From Anaerolineae bacterium (GTDB lineage Bacteria > Chloroflexota > Anaerolineae > Aggregatilineales > J027): a DNA stretch of 64,000 nucleotides. The position numbers were made by a program, and so were the translations under genes. Position 1 is the stretch's first letter. Each line of letters opens with the position of its first letter. This document shows positions 1 to 8,706 of the stretch, one piece after another. The notes beneath the pieces were generated by a model. It ran no database searches. It saw nothing but the letters and a program-made list of their open reading frames with translations, and was not told the DNA's origin. The stretch lies in contig WBUL01000003.1 in the NCBI GenBank assembly GCA_008933735.1, forward strand, positions 248,001-312,000. The letters run 5' to 3'.

Positions 1-525
1 ACCAATTTCCGGGGCCTGATTGATCGCGTGGCCGAAATCTGCGCCAAGCTACCTGTTCCCGTAATAGCAAAAGAGGTGGGATGGGGGTTCTCCGAAGCGG
101 ATGCCAGACTGCTTGCCGAAGCAGGGGTCAGCGCGATTGACGTGGCAGGTTCCGGGGGAACTTCCTGGAGTGAAGTCGAATATCATCGCGCCCCAACAGC
201 CTTTCATGCTCAGGTGGCACGCAGTTTCGCGGATTGGGGCATCCCAACGGCGGACGCCATTGAGTATGTCAGAAAAGCTGCTCCTGACATGATCGTTTTT
301 GCCAGTGGTGGTTTGAAAGATGGCATTGATGTCGCCAAATGTGTGGCCCTGGGAGCGACTCTGGCGGGTATGGCGGGTCCTTTTTTGAAAGTGGCTGACC
401 AGTCCGTTGAGGCAGTCTGTGAATTCGTCGAAATTACCCAGCGCCAGTTGGAAATTGCTATGCTTTGTTCGGGCGCGGCCAAACTGGATGAACTTGCACA
501 AATTCCTCTTATAAAACACCCCTGA
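1..525 (+). CDS. fni: Type 2 isopentenyl-diphosphate delta-isomerase, C-terminal part (5' truncated)
   Basis: FMN-dependent isomerase that interconverts isopentenyl and dimethylallyl diphosphate in cytosolic isoprenoid synthesis. The reading frame is open from base 1, so the gene enters the window already under way and about half of the usual 330-350 residues is visible. The phosphate/FMN-binding barrel motifs are present: [12 protein letters not shown], then [12 protein letters not shown] followed by VEYHR, then the glycine-rich [14 protein letters not shown] near the end. These are typical of the IDI-2 family and separate it from the unrelated type 1 enzyme. It ends 203 bases before the LacI-type gene and is probably not part of that operon. 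Family assignment is firm; the start lies outside the window. Confidence 0.85.
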   Translation, partial: TNFRGLIDRVAEICAKLPVPVIAKEVGWGFSEADARLLAEAGVSAIDVAGSGGTSWSEVEYHRAPTAFHAQVARSFADWGIPTADAIEYVRKAAPDMIVFASGGLKDGIDVAKCVALGATLAGMAGPFLKVADQSVEAVCEFVEITQRQLEIAMLCSGAAKLDELAQIPLIKHP

Positions 526-538
526 TTATTCCAGTTGC

Positions 539-567
539 TTGACATCCGTTCTCAAATGCGCTACCTT
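539..567 (+). promoter_or_regulatory. Possible promoter of the LacI-led sugar operon
   Basis: A perfect -35 hexamer TTGACA (539-544) is followed after 17 bases by a weak -10 like TACCTT (562-567). Transcription would start close to the first LacI-type operator at 573-586, which would let a bound repressor block it. The poor -10 keeps confidence low. Confidence 0.35.
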
Positions 568-572
568 TAAAT

Positions 573-586
573 TGAAAGCGTTTGCA
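573..586 (+). promoter_or_regulatory. LacI-family operator 1
   Basis: TGAAAGCGTTTGCA is a 14-base site with the central CG and symmetric arms that match the LacI/GalR consensus TGNAANCGNTTNCA at every fixed position. It lies 143 bases upstream of the regulator gene. Confidence 0.7.
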
Positions 587-692
587 AAAAAGCAAGCACA
601 TTTGTGACAGCATATCTGTGCGTCACGATTAATCTTTGTCGTAAGATCGCTGTTGGTGCGATGGAAGTGTATTCTTTTTTTAGTCCTGCTTT

Positions 693-706
693 TGCAAACG
701 CTTGCA
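693..706 (+). promoter_or_regulatory. LacI-family operator 2
   Basis: TGCAAACGCTTGCA is a perfect 14-base palindrome and a full match to TGNAANCGNTTNCA. It sits 22 bases before the regulator start codon, 120 bases downstream of operator 1. The paired arrangement suggests autoregulation, possibly by looping. Confidence 0.75.
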
Positions 707-728
707 AAATAGTTTGATAGATTAGCTG

Positions 729-1751
729 ATGAACAAAAAGCTCGATCCAAGTGTTACCATTCTGGATGTTGCCCGCGAAGCTGGGGTTTCCTACTCCACG
801 GTGTCGCGCGTGCTGAGTGGATACGAGTTTGTCAAAGAAACTACCCGCCAAAAAGTCATGGAAGCCGTTGAACGGCTTGGATACGTGGCTAACCAGCAGG
901 CCCGGAGTCTGGCGGGTGGAAAATCCCGAGTCATCGGGCTGCTCGTTCCCGGCTTAGACAACGGCTATATTGGCGAAATTGCGCGGGGTATTGACGAAGA
1001 GCTTTCCCGCTTTGAATATGACCTCCTGCTTTACACCACCCATCGAGACAAAGGCAAAGAAGCGTCATACTCGGTCAGATTAGCCAAAGGACTGGCGGAT
1101 GGGCTGTTACTGGTTGTCCCTTTTCTGACCAATACCTACACTGAAACCCTGAAAGCACAGAACTTCCCCTATGTTCTGATCGACCAGATTGACCCCGCTG
1201 CCCAGAGTTCTTCCGTGGAATGTACGAACTGGCAGGGCGCTTACGACCTGACCCGTTACCTGATTGAACTGGGGCATACCCGCATCGGTTTTATCACGGG
1301 ACTGATGGGGCTGCGAAATGCGGTAGATCGGTTAGAAGGCTACCGGGCAGCGCTGCTTGACAGCGGCATTCCTTATATTCCTGAACTCGTGCAGGAAGGC
1401 GATTACTGGAAGGATGGTGGATATCAGGCCGCCAGTAAACTCCTAAACCTTGCAAAACGTCCAACGGCTATTTTCGCGTCCAATGATCTTTCAGCGTTTG
1501 GCGCGATGGAAGCTGTCCGCACACACGGTTTACACATCCCCAATGATATTTCGATTGTTGGCTTTGATGATATTCCTCAGGCGTCGCTTGTTTATCCACA
1601 GCTTACTACCGTCAGACAACCACTTGACCAGATGGGACGGGTTGGCGCACGCCTATTGATTGACCAGATCGAAGACCCGGAACGTCCCTTGCGTCAGGTT
1701 GTCCTCTCAACACAGTTAATTGTCAGGGATTCCTGCCGTTCCCTGAAATAA
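729..1751 (+). CDS. LacI/GalR-family transcriptional regulator of the oligosaccharide operon
   Basis: Sugar-responsive DNA-binding repressor of 340 residues, the usual family length. The N-terminus carries the LacI helix-turn-helix ([20 protein letters not shown], about residues 9-28) and the hinge helix ([10 protein letters not shown]), followed by a periplasmic-binding-protein-like sensor domain ([15 protein letters not shown], then [15 protein letters not shown] and [11 protein letters not shown]). Two perfect LacI-type operators lie upstream at 573-586 and 693-706, so it most likely controls its own promoter and the downstream transporter and glycosidase genes, which follow on the same strand without an obvious second operator. 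The inducer is inferred to be a xylo- or gluco-oligosaccharide from the neighbouring enzymes. The start codon has only a weak ribosome-binding site. Confidence 0.9.
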   Translation: MNKKLDPSVTILDVAREAGVSYSTVSRVLSGYEFVKETTRQKVMEAVERLGYVANQQARSLAGGKSRVIGLLVPGLDNGYIGEIARGIDEELSRFEYDLLLYTTHRDKGKEASYSVRLAKGLADGLLLVVPFLTNTYTETLKAQNFPYVLIDQIDPAAQSSSVECTNWQGAYDLTRYLIELGHTRIGFITGLMGLRNAVDRLEGYRAALLDSGIPYIPELVQEGDYWKDGGYQAASKLLNLAKRPTAIFASNDLSAFGAMEAVRTHGLHIPNDISIVGFDDIPQASLVYPQLTTVRQPLDQMGRVGARLLIDQIEDPERPLRQVVLSTQLIVRDSCRSLK

Positions 1752-1832
1752 GAAGGAGGTATCACTATCGATTAGGATCATTTTTACATCCAGTAAATCG
1801 TCTGTAGTTTGAATCTTAAGGAGTTTTTTACC

Positions 1833-3119
1833 GTGAAAAAGAAATTAGCAGCGATCCTTACGCTCACATTCGTCGTTGCTTTATTGATTTCCTCAGGCGT
1901 GGTTTCTGCACAGGACAAGGTCACGATCAACTGGTGGCACATTAACACCAACACAGCAGAACGTGATTTCTGGGATAAAGTTGCTCAGGACTATATGGCC
2001 GCGAATCCCAATATCGAAATCGAAATTACAGTTCTGGAAAATGAAGCTTTCAAAACGCGCCTGGTGACCGTGATGCAGGCGAATGATCCCCCGGATTTGT
2101 TCCAGAGCTGGGGCGGCGGCGTCCTGTGGGAATTTGCCAGAGCAGGGCTGTTACGGAATATCGCCCCTGAACTGGAAGCCAATAACAGCGAATGGAAGAA
2201 TTCCTTTGCGGCCCAGGCAGCGCTGGATCTTTTCAGCCTGGATGGTGAATACTACGGCGTTCCGTGGACATGGGGCGCAGTAGGTATCTTTTATAACAAA
2301 GCCCTGTTTGCAGAAGCAGGTCTCGACCCGGAAAATCCCCCTGCCACCTGGGAAGAATTCCTGGCGGCAGTACAGCAGCTTAAAGATGCCGGCATCACCC
2401 CTATTTCAGTAGGCGAACTGGAAAAATGGCCGGGTCATTTCTGGTGGGTCTATCTGGCGATCCGTCTAGGTGGCGAGGAAGCTTTCCTTAACGCCTATAA
2501 CCGTGAAGGCGCTTTTACGGATGAACCCTTTGTCCAGGCAGGCGAATATCTCAATCAGCTTATCGAACTTGAACCCTTCCAGGAAGGTCATCTGGCGATG
2601 GGCTATGGAGATGCGGCCGGCATGATGGGACGTGGTGAAGCGGCTATGGAATTGATGGGACAATGGTCGCCCGGTACCCAAAGATTCTTCTGCGACTGTG
2701 AGGGGCTTGGCGAAGATCTCGGTTGGTTCCCCTTCCCGGATGTTCCTGAGGGCGCAGGGGATGCAGCGGATGTGCTCGGCGGGGGCGACGGTTTTGCAGT
2801 GGGCAAAAATGCGCCTGATGAGACAATCGACTTTCTGCGTTATATCACCAGCGTGGATGTGCAGGCTGCCGCCGCCGATGTGTGGGTCGTGCCGGTGGTT
2901 AAAGGCGCGGAAACAGCTATTGCAGATGATCCCATCCTGATGAAAATCATCGAAGCGCGTAACAATGCGCCGTACTTCCAGCTTTACTATGACCAGTTCC
3001 TGCCTCCGGCAGTCGGTCAGACGGTTAACGATGCCGTCGAAGCACTATTCACACGGGCTGCCTCGCCTGAAGAAGCGGCCGCACTCATCGAAGAAGCAGC
3101 TTCCTTCGAAATGGATTAA
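1833..3119 (+). CDS. Sugar ABC transporter substrate-binding protein (family 1)
   Basis: Extracytoplasmic sugar receptor that delivers its ligand to the two permeases downstream. The GTG start at 1833 is chosen because AAGGAG at 1818-1823 precedes it with 9 bases spacing; an in-frame TTG at 1809 lacks such a site. The protein (428 residues) begins with a charged, hydrophobic signal peptide ending near VVSAQ. The mature part opens with VTINWWHINTNTAERDFWD and contains TWEEFLAAVQQLKDAGI and MGRGEAAMELMGQW, typical of the MalE/UgpB-like family 1 receptors. No ATPase gene is present in this operon, so the permeases probably use a shared MsmK/MalK-type ATPase encoded elsewhere. A stem-loop follows the gene. 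Confidence 0.9.
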   Translation: MKKKLAAILTLTFVVALLISSGVVSAQDKVTINWWHINTNTAERDFWDKVAQDYMAANPNIEIEITVLENEAFKTRLVTVMQANDPPDLFQSWGGGVLWEFARAGLLRNIAPELEANNSEWKNSFAAQAALDLFSLDGEYYGVPWTWGAVGIFYNKALFAEAGLDPENPPATWEEFLAAVQQLKDAGITPISVGELEKWPGHFWWVYLAIRLGGEEAFLNAYNREGAFTDEPFVQAGEYLNQLIELEPFQEGHLAMGYGDAAGMMGRGEAAMELMGQWSPGTQRFFCDCEGLGEDLGWFPFPDVPEGAGDAADVLGGGDGFAVGKNAPDETIDFLRYITSVDVQAAAADVWVVPVVKGAETAIADDPILMKIIEARNNAPYFQLYYDQFLPPAVGQTVNDAVEALFTRAASPEEAAALIEEAASFEMD

Positions 3120-3132
3120 CAGAACACAGACG

Positions 3133-3188
3133 AGAAAGGTGTGGGGTTTGTTTGGTTCCCAACCAGTGACACAGACCCTCACCTTTCT
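3133..3188 (+). other. Stem-loop between binding-protein and permease genes
   Basis: AGAAAGGTG (3133-3141) pairs with CACCTTTCT (3180-3188), and the enclosed sequence contains a further hairpin GGTT-CCC-AACC (3154-3164). There is no T-tract, so it looks more like an mRNA-stabilising or partial-termination element that raises binding-protein levels over permease levels than a full terminator. Confidence 0.6.
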
Positions 3189-3230
3189 ACGCCCATGTAA
3201 TAGTCAATAGTGTAGCAAAGAGTGCGTATC

Positions 3231-4193
3231 ATGTCTGCGACCAGATTTAGAGTGCTGCCCCGCAATACCCAGCCTCATGCTGCCTCCATCAATTGGAATC
3301 AGCGTTTTGACAAGCTGTTCACCATTGCGCTGTTTACGATTCCGGGGTTTTCAATTTTTTTGACCTTTCTGCTGATCCCAATCACACTCACGGCGCGGTA
3401 CAGCCTGTATGAGTGGAAAGGCTTTGGGGACCTGACCAGCGAAAACTATGCGGGTTTAGGCAATTACCAGCGCCTTTACGAACATGATGTTTTTCATCAG
3501 GCGGTCGAACACACTTTTATCATCATGGGGCTGTCGCTGCTCATCCAACTCCCACTGGCATTGGGGCTGGCACTCCTGGTCGGTCGTGGTGAACTCCCTG
3601 GACGGCGTTTTTTCCGCACACTGCTTTTTATCCCGTATGTCTTCTCCGAAGTCATCACGGCGCTGATCTGGCAGTATGTCTATCATCCACGAAACGGGCT
3701 GGCAAATTATACTTTTGAGAAAATCATTCCTGGCTTTGAATCCATTCCCTGGTTGGGGGAACGAGAATATGTTTTGTACGCTATTTTTGCGGTGCTGACC
3801 TGGAAGTTCTTTGGCTTCCATATGCTTCTTTACATGGCTGGCCTGCAATCGATTCCCAAAGACCTGGAAGAAGCCGCCCGGATCGATGGTGCCGGGGAAT
3901 GGAATGTGCTGCGTTTTGTCACACTTCCTTTAATGGGCAGCACCATTCGCCTGACCGTTTTCCTTTCCATTCTGGGGTCGTTCCAGCAGTTCGTGATTGT
4001 GAACGTGATGACCAATGGCGGGCCTTTTTACGCGAGCGAGGTCATGGGAACTTACCTGTATAAATTTGGCATTCAACGATTCAATCTGGGCTACGGGAGT
4101 GCCATTGCGGTGGTGTTATTCTTCACGACCCTGATTTTCTCGATCCTCTACCAGCGCTTTGTGATGCGTGCTGAACAAGAGATTGCCCGCTAA
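3231..4193 (+). CDS. Sugar ABC transporter permease (MalF-like)
   Basis: Inner-membrane subunit of a carbohydrate importer, 320 residues with about six membrane segments starting at LFTIALFTIPGFSIFLTFLL. The cytoplasmic EAA loop that docks on the ATPase is visible (LEEAARIDGAGEWNVLRFV). The ATG at 3231 is preferred over an in-frame GTG at 3222 because an AAAGAG motif lies 8 bases before it. It pairs with the next gene as the two halves of the channel; 12 bases separate them. Binding-protein-dependent transport inner-membrane family; the substrate is inferred from the neighbouring glycosidases. Confidence 0.9.
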   Translation: MSATRFRVLPRNTQPHAASINWNQRFDKLFTIALFTIPGFSIFLTFLLIPITLTARYSLYEWKGFGDLTSENYAGLGNYQRLYEHDVFHQAVEHTFIIMGLSLLIQLPLALGLALLVGRGELPGRRFFRTLLFIPYVFSEVITALIWQYVYHPRNGLANYTFEKIIPGFESIPWLGEREYVLYAIFAVLTWKFFGFHMLLYMAGLQSIPKDLEEAARIDGAGEWNVLRFVTLPLMGSTIRLTVFLSILGSFQQFVIVNVMTNGGPFYASEVMGTYLYKFGIQRFNLGYGSAIAVVLFFTTLIFSILYQRFVMRAEQEIAR

Positions 4194-4205
4194 AAGGAGA
4201 CCCCG

Positions 4206-5036
4206 ATGCGAAAATCCGCTGTGATTAAACTTGTCAAATATGTCATCCTGATCACGGTCTGTACGGTGCTGATGAGCCCTGTTGTCGTGGCGATCCTGGG
4301 TAGTATGCGGACGACAGGGGATTTTACGGAACGACCCTTTGGCCTGCCAACCGAAGGCATTTACTGGCAGAACTACACAAACGTGCTGAAAAACGAAATG
4401 TTCTGGAAATCCTTTCAGAGCAGTGTGTTGATTACTCTGGGGGTAACACTACTGGTCACCAGCCTGGCAAGCTGCCTCGCTTTTGTCTTCAGCCGAATAT
4501 CCTTTTTGGGGCGAGGACTGCTGTTTAACATTCTTTCCTTTGGGCTGCTGTTCCCGCTGGTAGTTGCCATCCTGCCCATTTTTATCCAGGTACGTTCCCT
4601 GGGCCTGATTAACAGCTTATGGGGGGTGATTCTTCCGCTGGTGGCCTTCGGGCTGCCAGGAAGTGTGATTATCCTGCGAGGATTTTTTGTTGCCATTCCA
4701 TCCGAGTTGGAGGACGCAGCCTACATTGACGGTTGCACGACCATTGGTTTTTTCTGGCATATTCTTTTTCCGATGGCACGTCCAGCCATCACCGCAGTGG
4801 CCACAATTCAGGTGATCGCTGCATGGAACGAATACTTTCTGCCCCTGGTGGTACTCAATGACTCAAATAAATGGCCGCTGCCACTAGGGATAATGCAGTT
4901 TCGGGGACAATATGGCGCGGATACGGCAGGTATTATGGCCTATGTCACCATCCTGATCATCCCGGCGGTGATTTTTTACCTGTTCATGGAACGGCATATT
5001 GTAACGGGGCTGACGGGCGGCGAACTCAAAGGATAA
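4206..5036 (+). CDS. Sugar ABC transporter permease (MalG-like)
   Basis: Second permease of the same importer, 276 residues and about six membrane helices. The EAA loop reads LEDAAYIDGCTTIGFFWHI followed by the conserved LFPMARPA. The C-terminus RHIVTGLTGGELKG is the typical MalG-family ending. AAGGAG stands 6-8 bases before the ATG. It lies 86 bases upstream of the GH3 gene, a gap containing only a short 6-bp hairpin near 5070-5090 and no clear terminator, so cotranscription is likely. Confidence 0.9.
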   Translation: MRKSAVIKLVKYVILITVCTVLMSPVVVAILGSMRTTGDFTERPFGLPTEGIYWQNYTNVLKNEMFWKSFQSSVLITLGVTLLVTSLASCLAFVFSRISFLGRGLLFNILSFGLLFPLVVAILPIFIQVRSLGLINSLWGVILPLVAFGLPGSVIILRGFFVAIPSELEDAAYIDGCTTIGFFWHILFPMARPAITAVATIQVIAAWNEYFLPLVVLNDSNKWPLPLGIMQFRGQYGADTAGIMAYVTILIIPAVIFYLFMERHIVTGLTGGELKG

Positions 5037-5122
5037 CGTACCGATCTGTAATCGAAAATAATGCTCAACCATACTGTGCTCAGTATTGGGTGGCACTTTG
5101 CGCTCATAGAAAGGGTTCAAGA

Positions 5123-7465
5123 ATGACGATCTACACCCGAGAAGGGGTCGAGGAAAAGGTGAATTCCCTGCTTGCCCAGATGACGCTGGATGAAAAACTG
5201 GCGCAGTTGGGCGGCACCTGGGTCACAAGTTTAATTGATGAAAAACGTGAGTTCTCGGAAGCCAAAGCCCGGCAGAAAATCATGCATGGGATCGGGCACA
5301 TTTCGCGGATTGCCGGAGCATCGCTGCTGTTTCCCCCACAAAACGCGGCGCTGGCAAATGCCATTCAAAAATTCCTGCTGGAAAACACCCGCCTGGGAAT
5401 TCCTGCTGTTGTCCATGAGGAAAGCTGCGCGGGGTATCTTGCTCGTGGGGCAACCGCTTTTCCACAGGCAATTGGCATGGCGGCAACATGGGAGCCCGAA
5501 CTCATTGAAACAATGGCTGAAGTGATTCGTACCCAACTGCGGGCGGCTGGCGCCCATCATACCCTCGCGCCGGTGTTGGACGTGACCCGTGATGCCCGTT
5601 GGGGGCGGGTCGAAGAAACGTTTGGCGAAGACCCCTATCTCGTGTCCCGCATTGGCACAGCGTATATTCGTGGCCTTCAGGGTGATGATTTGCGACAGGG
5701 GGTCGCTGCAACGGCCAAACATTTCCTTGGGTATGGGGTTTCCGAAGGGGGATTGAATTGGGCGCCTGCACATATTCCCGAACGTGAGCTGCGTGAGATA
5801 TTCCTGGTGCCGTTCCATGCGGCCATTCAGGAAACCAGGGTGGCTTCGATCATGAATGCCTACCAGGAATTGGACGGCATACCCTGCGGCAGTTCAAAGG
5901 AAATCATGGTCGATTTGCTGCGCGGCGAGCTCGGTTTTGATGGTCTCGTGGTTTCAGATTATTTCACGGTAGATATGTTTGTGGCCTATCATCGACTTGT
6001 AAAAACCAAAGCCGAAGCAGCACGGTTGGCTCTAGAAGCGGGCATAGACATCGAACTGCCTGCGGTTGACTGTTACGGTGACCCCCTCAGGCAGGCGGTC
6101 GAGCGCGGTGACGTGGACATGAATCTGATTGATACCTCAGTGACCCGTGTCCTGCGGAATAAATTTGAACTTGGCCTGTTTGACAACCCCTTTGTCGATG
6201 AAGGCAGCGTGATTGAAGTTTTCAACACGCCGGAACAGTGTGATTTGTCCCTCAAAATCGCCCAAAAATCTATCGTCCTGTTGAAAAACGATGATGAGCT
6301 TCTGCCGCTTTCGCCTGACACCGAATCAATCGCGCTCATTGGGCCGCATGTGGACAGCATCCGTCTGCTGCAAGGGGATTATCATTACCCCTCCCATCTC
6401 GAGGGTGTCATCACCGCCGAACTGAACAAAGACGCCCCGAACCCAATGCAGGATTTAAGCCAGATCAATATTGATGAACATTTCGTCCCATCCGTAACCG
6501 TGCTGGAAGGGATCAAATCGGCGGTTTCGCCCCAGACGAAAATCTATTACGCACACGGTTGCGATGCTGTCAAAACGGATACTGCTGGCTTCGCTGAGGC
6601 GGTTGACGCAGCAAAGAAGGCAAAGGTCGCGGTGGTTGTCGTGGGCGAAAAATCCGGTCTGGCAAAAGGATGCACGGTAGGCGAATCCATTGACCGGGCT
6701 GACGTAGGACTGCCAGGTGTCCAGCAAGGTCTGGTCGAAGCCATCGCTGCAACGGGAACGCCTGTTGTAGTTGTTTTGATCAATGGCCGCCCGCTCTCGA
6801 TCCCCTGGATCGCTGAACACATTCCTGCTGTGATTGATGCGTGGTTACCCGCCCAGGAAGGCGGCACCGCCATTGCGGATGCCCTCTTTGGCAGGGTCAA
6901 TCCGGGTGGCAAACTCCCGATGTCTTTCCCCATCAGTTCCGGGCAAATTCCGGTCTACTACAACCATAAGCCCTCTGGTGGGCGTTCTCACTGGCAGGGT
7001 AACTATGCTGATTTAAGTGCTCGCCCCCTGTTCCCCTTTGGACATGGCTTGAGCTACACCCGCTTTGAGTACAGCAATCTGCAAATTTCGCCTGTCCAGA
7101 CCACCGCCCATGACACGATCACGGTCAGTGCTCAGGTAAAAAATGTTGGGCAGCGTGCCGGAGATGAGGTTGTGCAGTTGTATTTACACGACCCGATTGC
7201 CACCGTGACACGGCCTGTTAAAGAACTCAAAGGCTTTAAACGGATTACCTTACAGCCAGATGAGCAAAAAACAGTGATTTTCCATGTCCCTGTGGCGCAC
7301 ATGGCCTTTTATAACCGTCAGATGAACTATGTGGTTGAACCCGGAACCATTGAGGTCATGGTAGGCAGTTCGTCAGAGGATATTCGTCTGGCCGGGGCAT
7401 TTGAAATCTCAGGCGTGGTTACGTCTGTGAATCCGGTTTTTAATACACAGGTGGAAGTCCAATGA
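5123..7465 (+). CDS. Glycoside hydrolase family 3 beta-glycosidase (beta-glucosidase/beta-xylosidase)
   Basis: Retaining exo-glycosidase of 780 residues that removes terminal beta-linked glucose or xylose from short oligosaccharides. The ATG at 5123 is chosen; the open frame extends upstream into the permease gene without a ribosome-binding site. Domain order is GH3 N-terminal barrel, GH3 C-terminal domain and a fibronectin-III-like domain. The nucleophile motif GLVVSDYFTVD places the catalytic aspartate at residue 279. The substrate-binding motif AKHFLGYG is also present. No signal peptide is seen, so it probably acts in the cytoplasm on imported oligosaccharides. It overlaps the next gene by four bases (ATGA). 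GH3 members switch between glucosidase and xylosidase activity, so specificity is inferred from the GH8 neighbour. Confidence 0.92.
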   Translation: MTIYTREGVEEKVNSLLAQMTLDEKLAQLGGTWVTSLIDEKREFSEAKARQKIMHGIGHISRIAGASLLFPPQNAALANAIQKFLLENTRLGIPAVVHEESCAGYLARGATAFPQAIGMAATWEPELIETMAEVIRTQLRAAGAHHTLAPVLDVTRDARWGRVEETFGEDPYLVSRIGTAYIRGLQGDDLRQGVAATAKHFLGYGVSEGGLNWAPAHIPERELREIFLVPFHAAIQETRVASIMNAYQELDGIPCGSSKEIMVDLLRGELGFDGLVVSDYFTVDMFVAYHRLVKTKAEAARLALEAGIDIELPAVDCYGDPLRQAVERGDVDMNLIDTSVTRVLRNKFELGLFDNPFVDEGSVIEVFNTPEQCDLSLKIAQKSIVLLKNDDELLPLSPDTESIALIGPHVDSIRLLQGDYHYPSHLEGVITAELNKDAPNPMQDLSQINIDEHFVPSVTVLEGIKSAVSPQTKIYYAHGCDAVKTDTAGFAEAVDAAKKAKVAVVVVGEKSGLAKGCTVGESIDRADVGLPGVQQGLVEAIAATGTPVVVVLINGRPLSIPWIAEHIPAVIDAWLPAQEGGTAIADALFGRVNPGGKLPMSFPISSGQIPVYYNHKPSGGRSHWQGNYADLSARPLFPFGHGLSYTRFEYSNLQISPVQTTAHDTITVSAQVKNVGQRAGDEVVQLYLHDPIATVTRPVKELKGFKRITLQPDEQKTVIFHVPVAHMAFYNRQMNYVVEPGTIEVMVGSSSEDIRLAGAFEISGVVTSVNPVFNTQVEVQ

Positions 7466-8649
7466 CTCGGTTATTGATTGTGTTCTTGATAGGACTTTTG
7501 GTACTGCCTATGGTTTCTGCACAAGAATCAGGTGCGTTTTATACCGGAACTTATCAAAATGTGCTGGCTGAGTGGGGTTTGAGTAAAGCGGAAATTCAGA
7601 CACGCATTGACCAGGCCTGGCAGCAGCTCTTTTACGGAGATGACAGGAACGAGCGGGTGTACTATCCGGTTGGGGAGGACATGGCCTACATGCTGGATGT
7701 TGCCAACAAGGATGTCCGCTCAGAGGGCATGTCTTATGGCATGATGATCGCCGTTCAACTGGACAAACAGGAAGAATTTAACCGCCTGTGGAAGTGGGCT
7801 AAAACTTACATGTATAATGGCGAAGGCAGCGCCTATGAGGGTTTCTTTGCATGGCACTGCCTTCCCGACGGAACCCAAATCGATGTAAATCCCGCTTCGG
7901 ATGGCGAAGTCTGGTTCGTGACCGCCCTGTTTTTTGCGGCAGGGCGCTGGGGCAATGGCGACGGCATCTTTAACTACACCGCAGAGGCCAACGCCATCCT
8001 TCGTACCATGCTCAGCGAAAAGATGTTCGATCCAGAGACCAAGCAGGTCGTATTTGTTCCGGGGGGGGTCACAGGAACGTTTACCGATCCTTCCTATCAC
8101 CAGCCGCATTATTATGAATTGTGGTCACGCTGGGCAACAGAAGATAATGAATTTTGGGCTGAAGCCGCTGCCGCCAGCCGCGCATTCTGGCAGACTACTG
8201 CTCACCCCGTTACGGGTTTGATGCCCAACTACGCTCAATTTACGGGCGAGCCTCAACCCTGGGGCGATTACGGGGACGTATTTTACGCAGATGCATGGCG
8301 CAACGCAATGAATGTCGCAGTGGATTATGCATGGTTCGCGGCTGATCCCTGGCAGGTTGAGCAGAGCAATCGCTGGCTGGAATTTTTCTACGGACTGGGA
8401 ATCGGGCGGTACAACACTAAATTTATGATTGATGGGACACCGGTTGCCCCACAGCACCGCTCCACCGGACTCATTGCCATGAACGCGACCGCCAGCCTCG
8501 CCGCCACCACCGAACATCGCTGGGAATTTGTTGAGGAATTCTGGAACACACCCGTTCCTGCCGGGCAGTGGCGCTACTATGATGGGCTGCTATATATGCT
8601 GGCCCTGCTGCATCTGAGTGGCAACTTCCGTATTTATGAACCCTCCTAA
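7462..8649 (+). CDS. Glycoside hydrolase family 8, exo-oligoxylanase (Rex)-like
   Basis: Inverting GH8 enzyme of 395 residues. The motif DVRSEGMSYGMMIAVQ with the candidate catalytic acid Glu88, followed by FNRLWKWAKTYM, strongly resembles reducing-end xylose-releasing exo-oligoxylanases; Asp277 in YADAWR is a candidate base and Asp147 in PASDGE lines the usual -1 site. These residue roles come from family knowledge. Unlike the Bacillus enzyme, which is cytoplasmic, this protein starts with a signal peptide (LLIVFLIGLLVLPMVSA, cleavage likely before QES), so it would act outside the membrane and supply short products to the importer. An endoglucanase or endoxylanase function remains possible. 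It is the last gene of the operon and is followed by a terminator. Confidence 0.85.
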   Translation: MTRLLIVFLIGLLVLPMVSAQESGAFYTGTYQNVLAEWGLSKAEIQTRIDQAWQQLFYGDDRNERVYYPVGEDMAYMLDVANKDVRSEGMSYGMMIAVQLDKQEEFNRLWKWAKTYMYNGEGSAYEGFFAWHCLPDGTQIDVNPASDGEVWFVTALFFAAGRWGNGDGIFNYTAEANAILRTMLSEKMFDPETKQVVFVPGGVTGTFTDPSYHQPHYYELWSRWATEDNEFWAEAAAASRAFWQTTAHPVTGLMPNYAQFTGEPQPWGDYGDVFYADAWRNAMNVAVDYAWFAADPWQVEQSNRWLEFFYGLGIGRYNTKFMIDGTPVAPQHRSTGLIAMNATASLAATTEHRWEFVEEFWNTPVPAGQWRYYDGLLYMLALLHLSGNFRIYEPS

Positions 8650-8667
8650 GTTACAGGCTCTCCTTGG

Positions 8668-8699
8668 GGCGGGTGGTCGCCTTCCACCCGCCTTGTTTT
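8668..8699 (+). terminator. Rho-independent terminator of the LacI-led operon
   Basis: GGCGGGTGG (8668-8676) and CCACCCGCC (8684-8692) form a 9-bp GC-rich stem with a 7-base loop, followed by TTGTTTT. It lies between the convergent GH8 and kinase genes. The T-rich tail is only on the + strand side. Confidence 0.85.
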
Positions 8700-8706
8700 C
8701 CCGTCG

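Noticed and set aside
604..626. GTGAC/GTCAC inverted repeat upstream of the LacI gene, resembling a CRP site
   Set aside because: The spacer is 13 bases; CRP-type sites need 6 between TGTGA and TCACA, so the likeness is superficial.
1752..1762. Very strong Shine-Dalgarno-like sequence just after the LacI stop codon
   Set aside because: No ATG, GTG or TTG lies at a usable distance, so it does not define a gene; it may be chance or a leftover.
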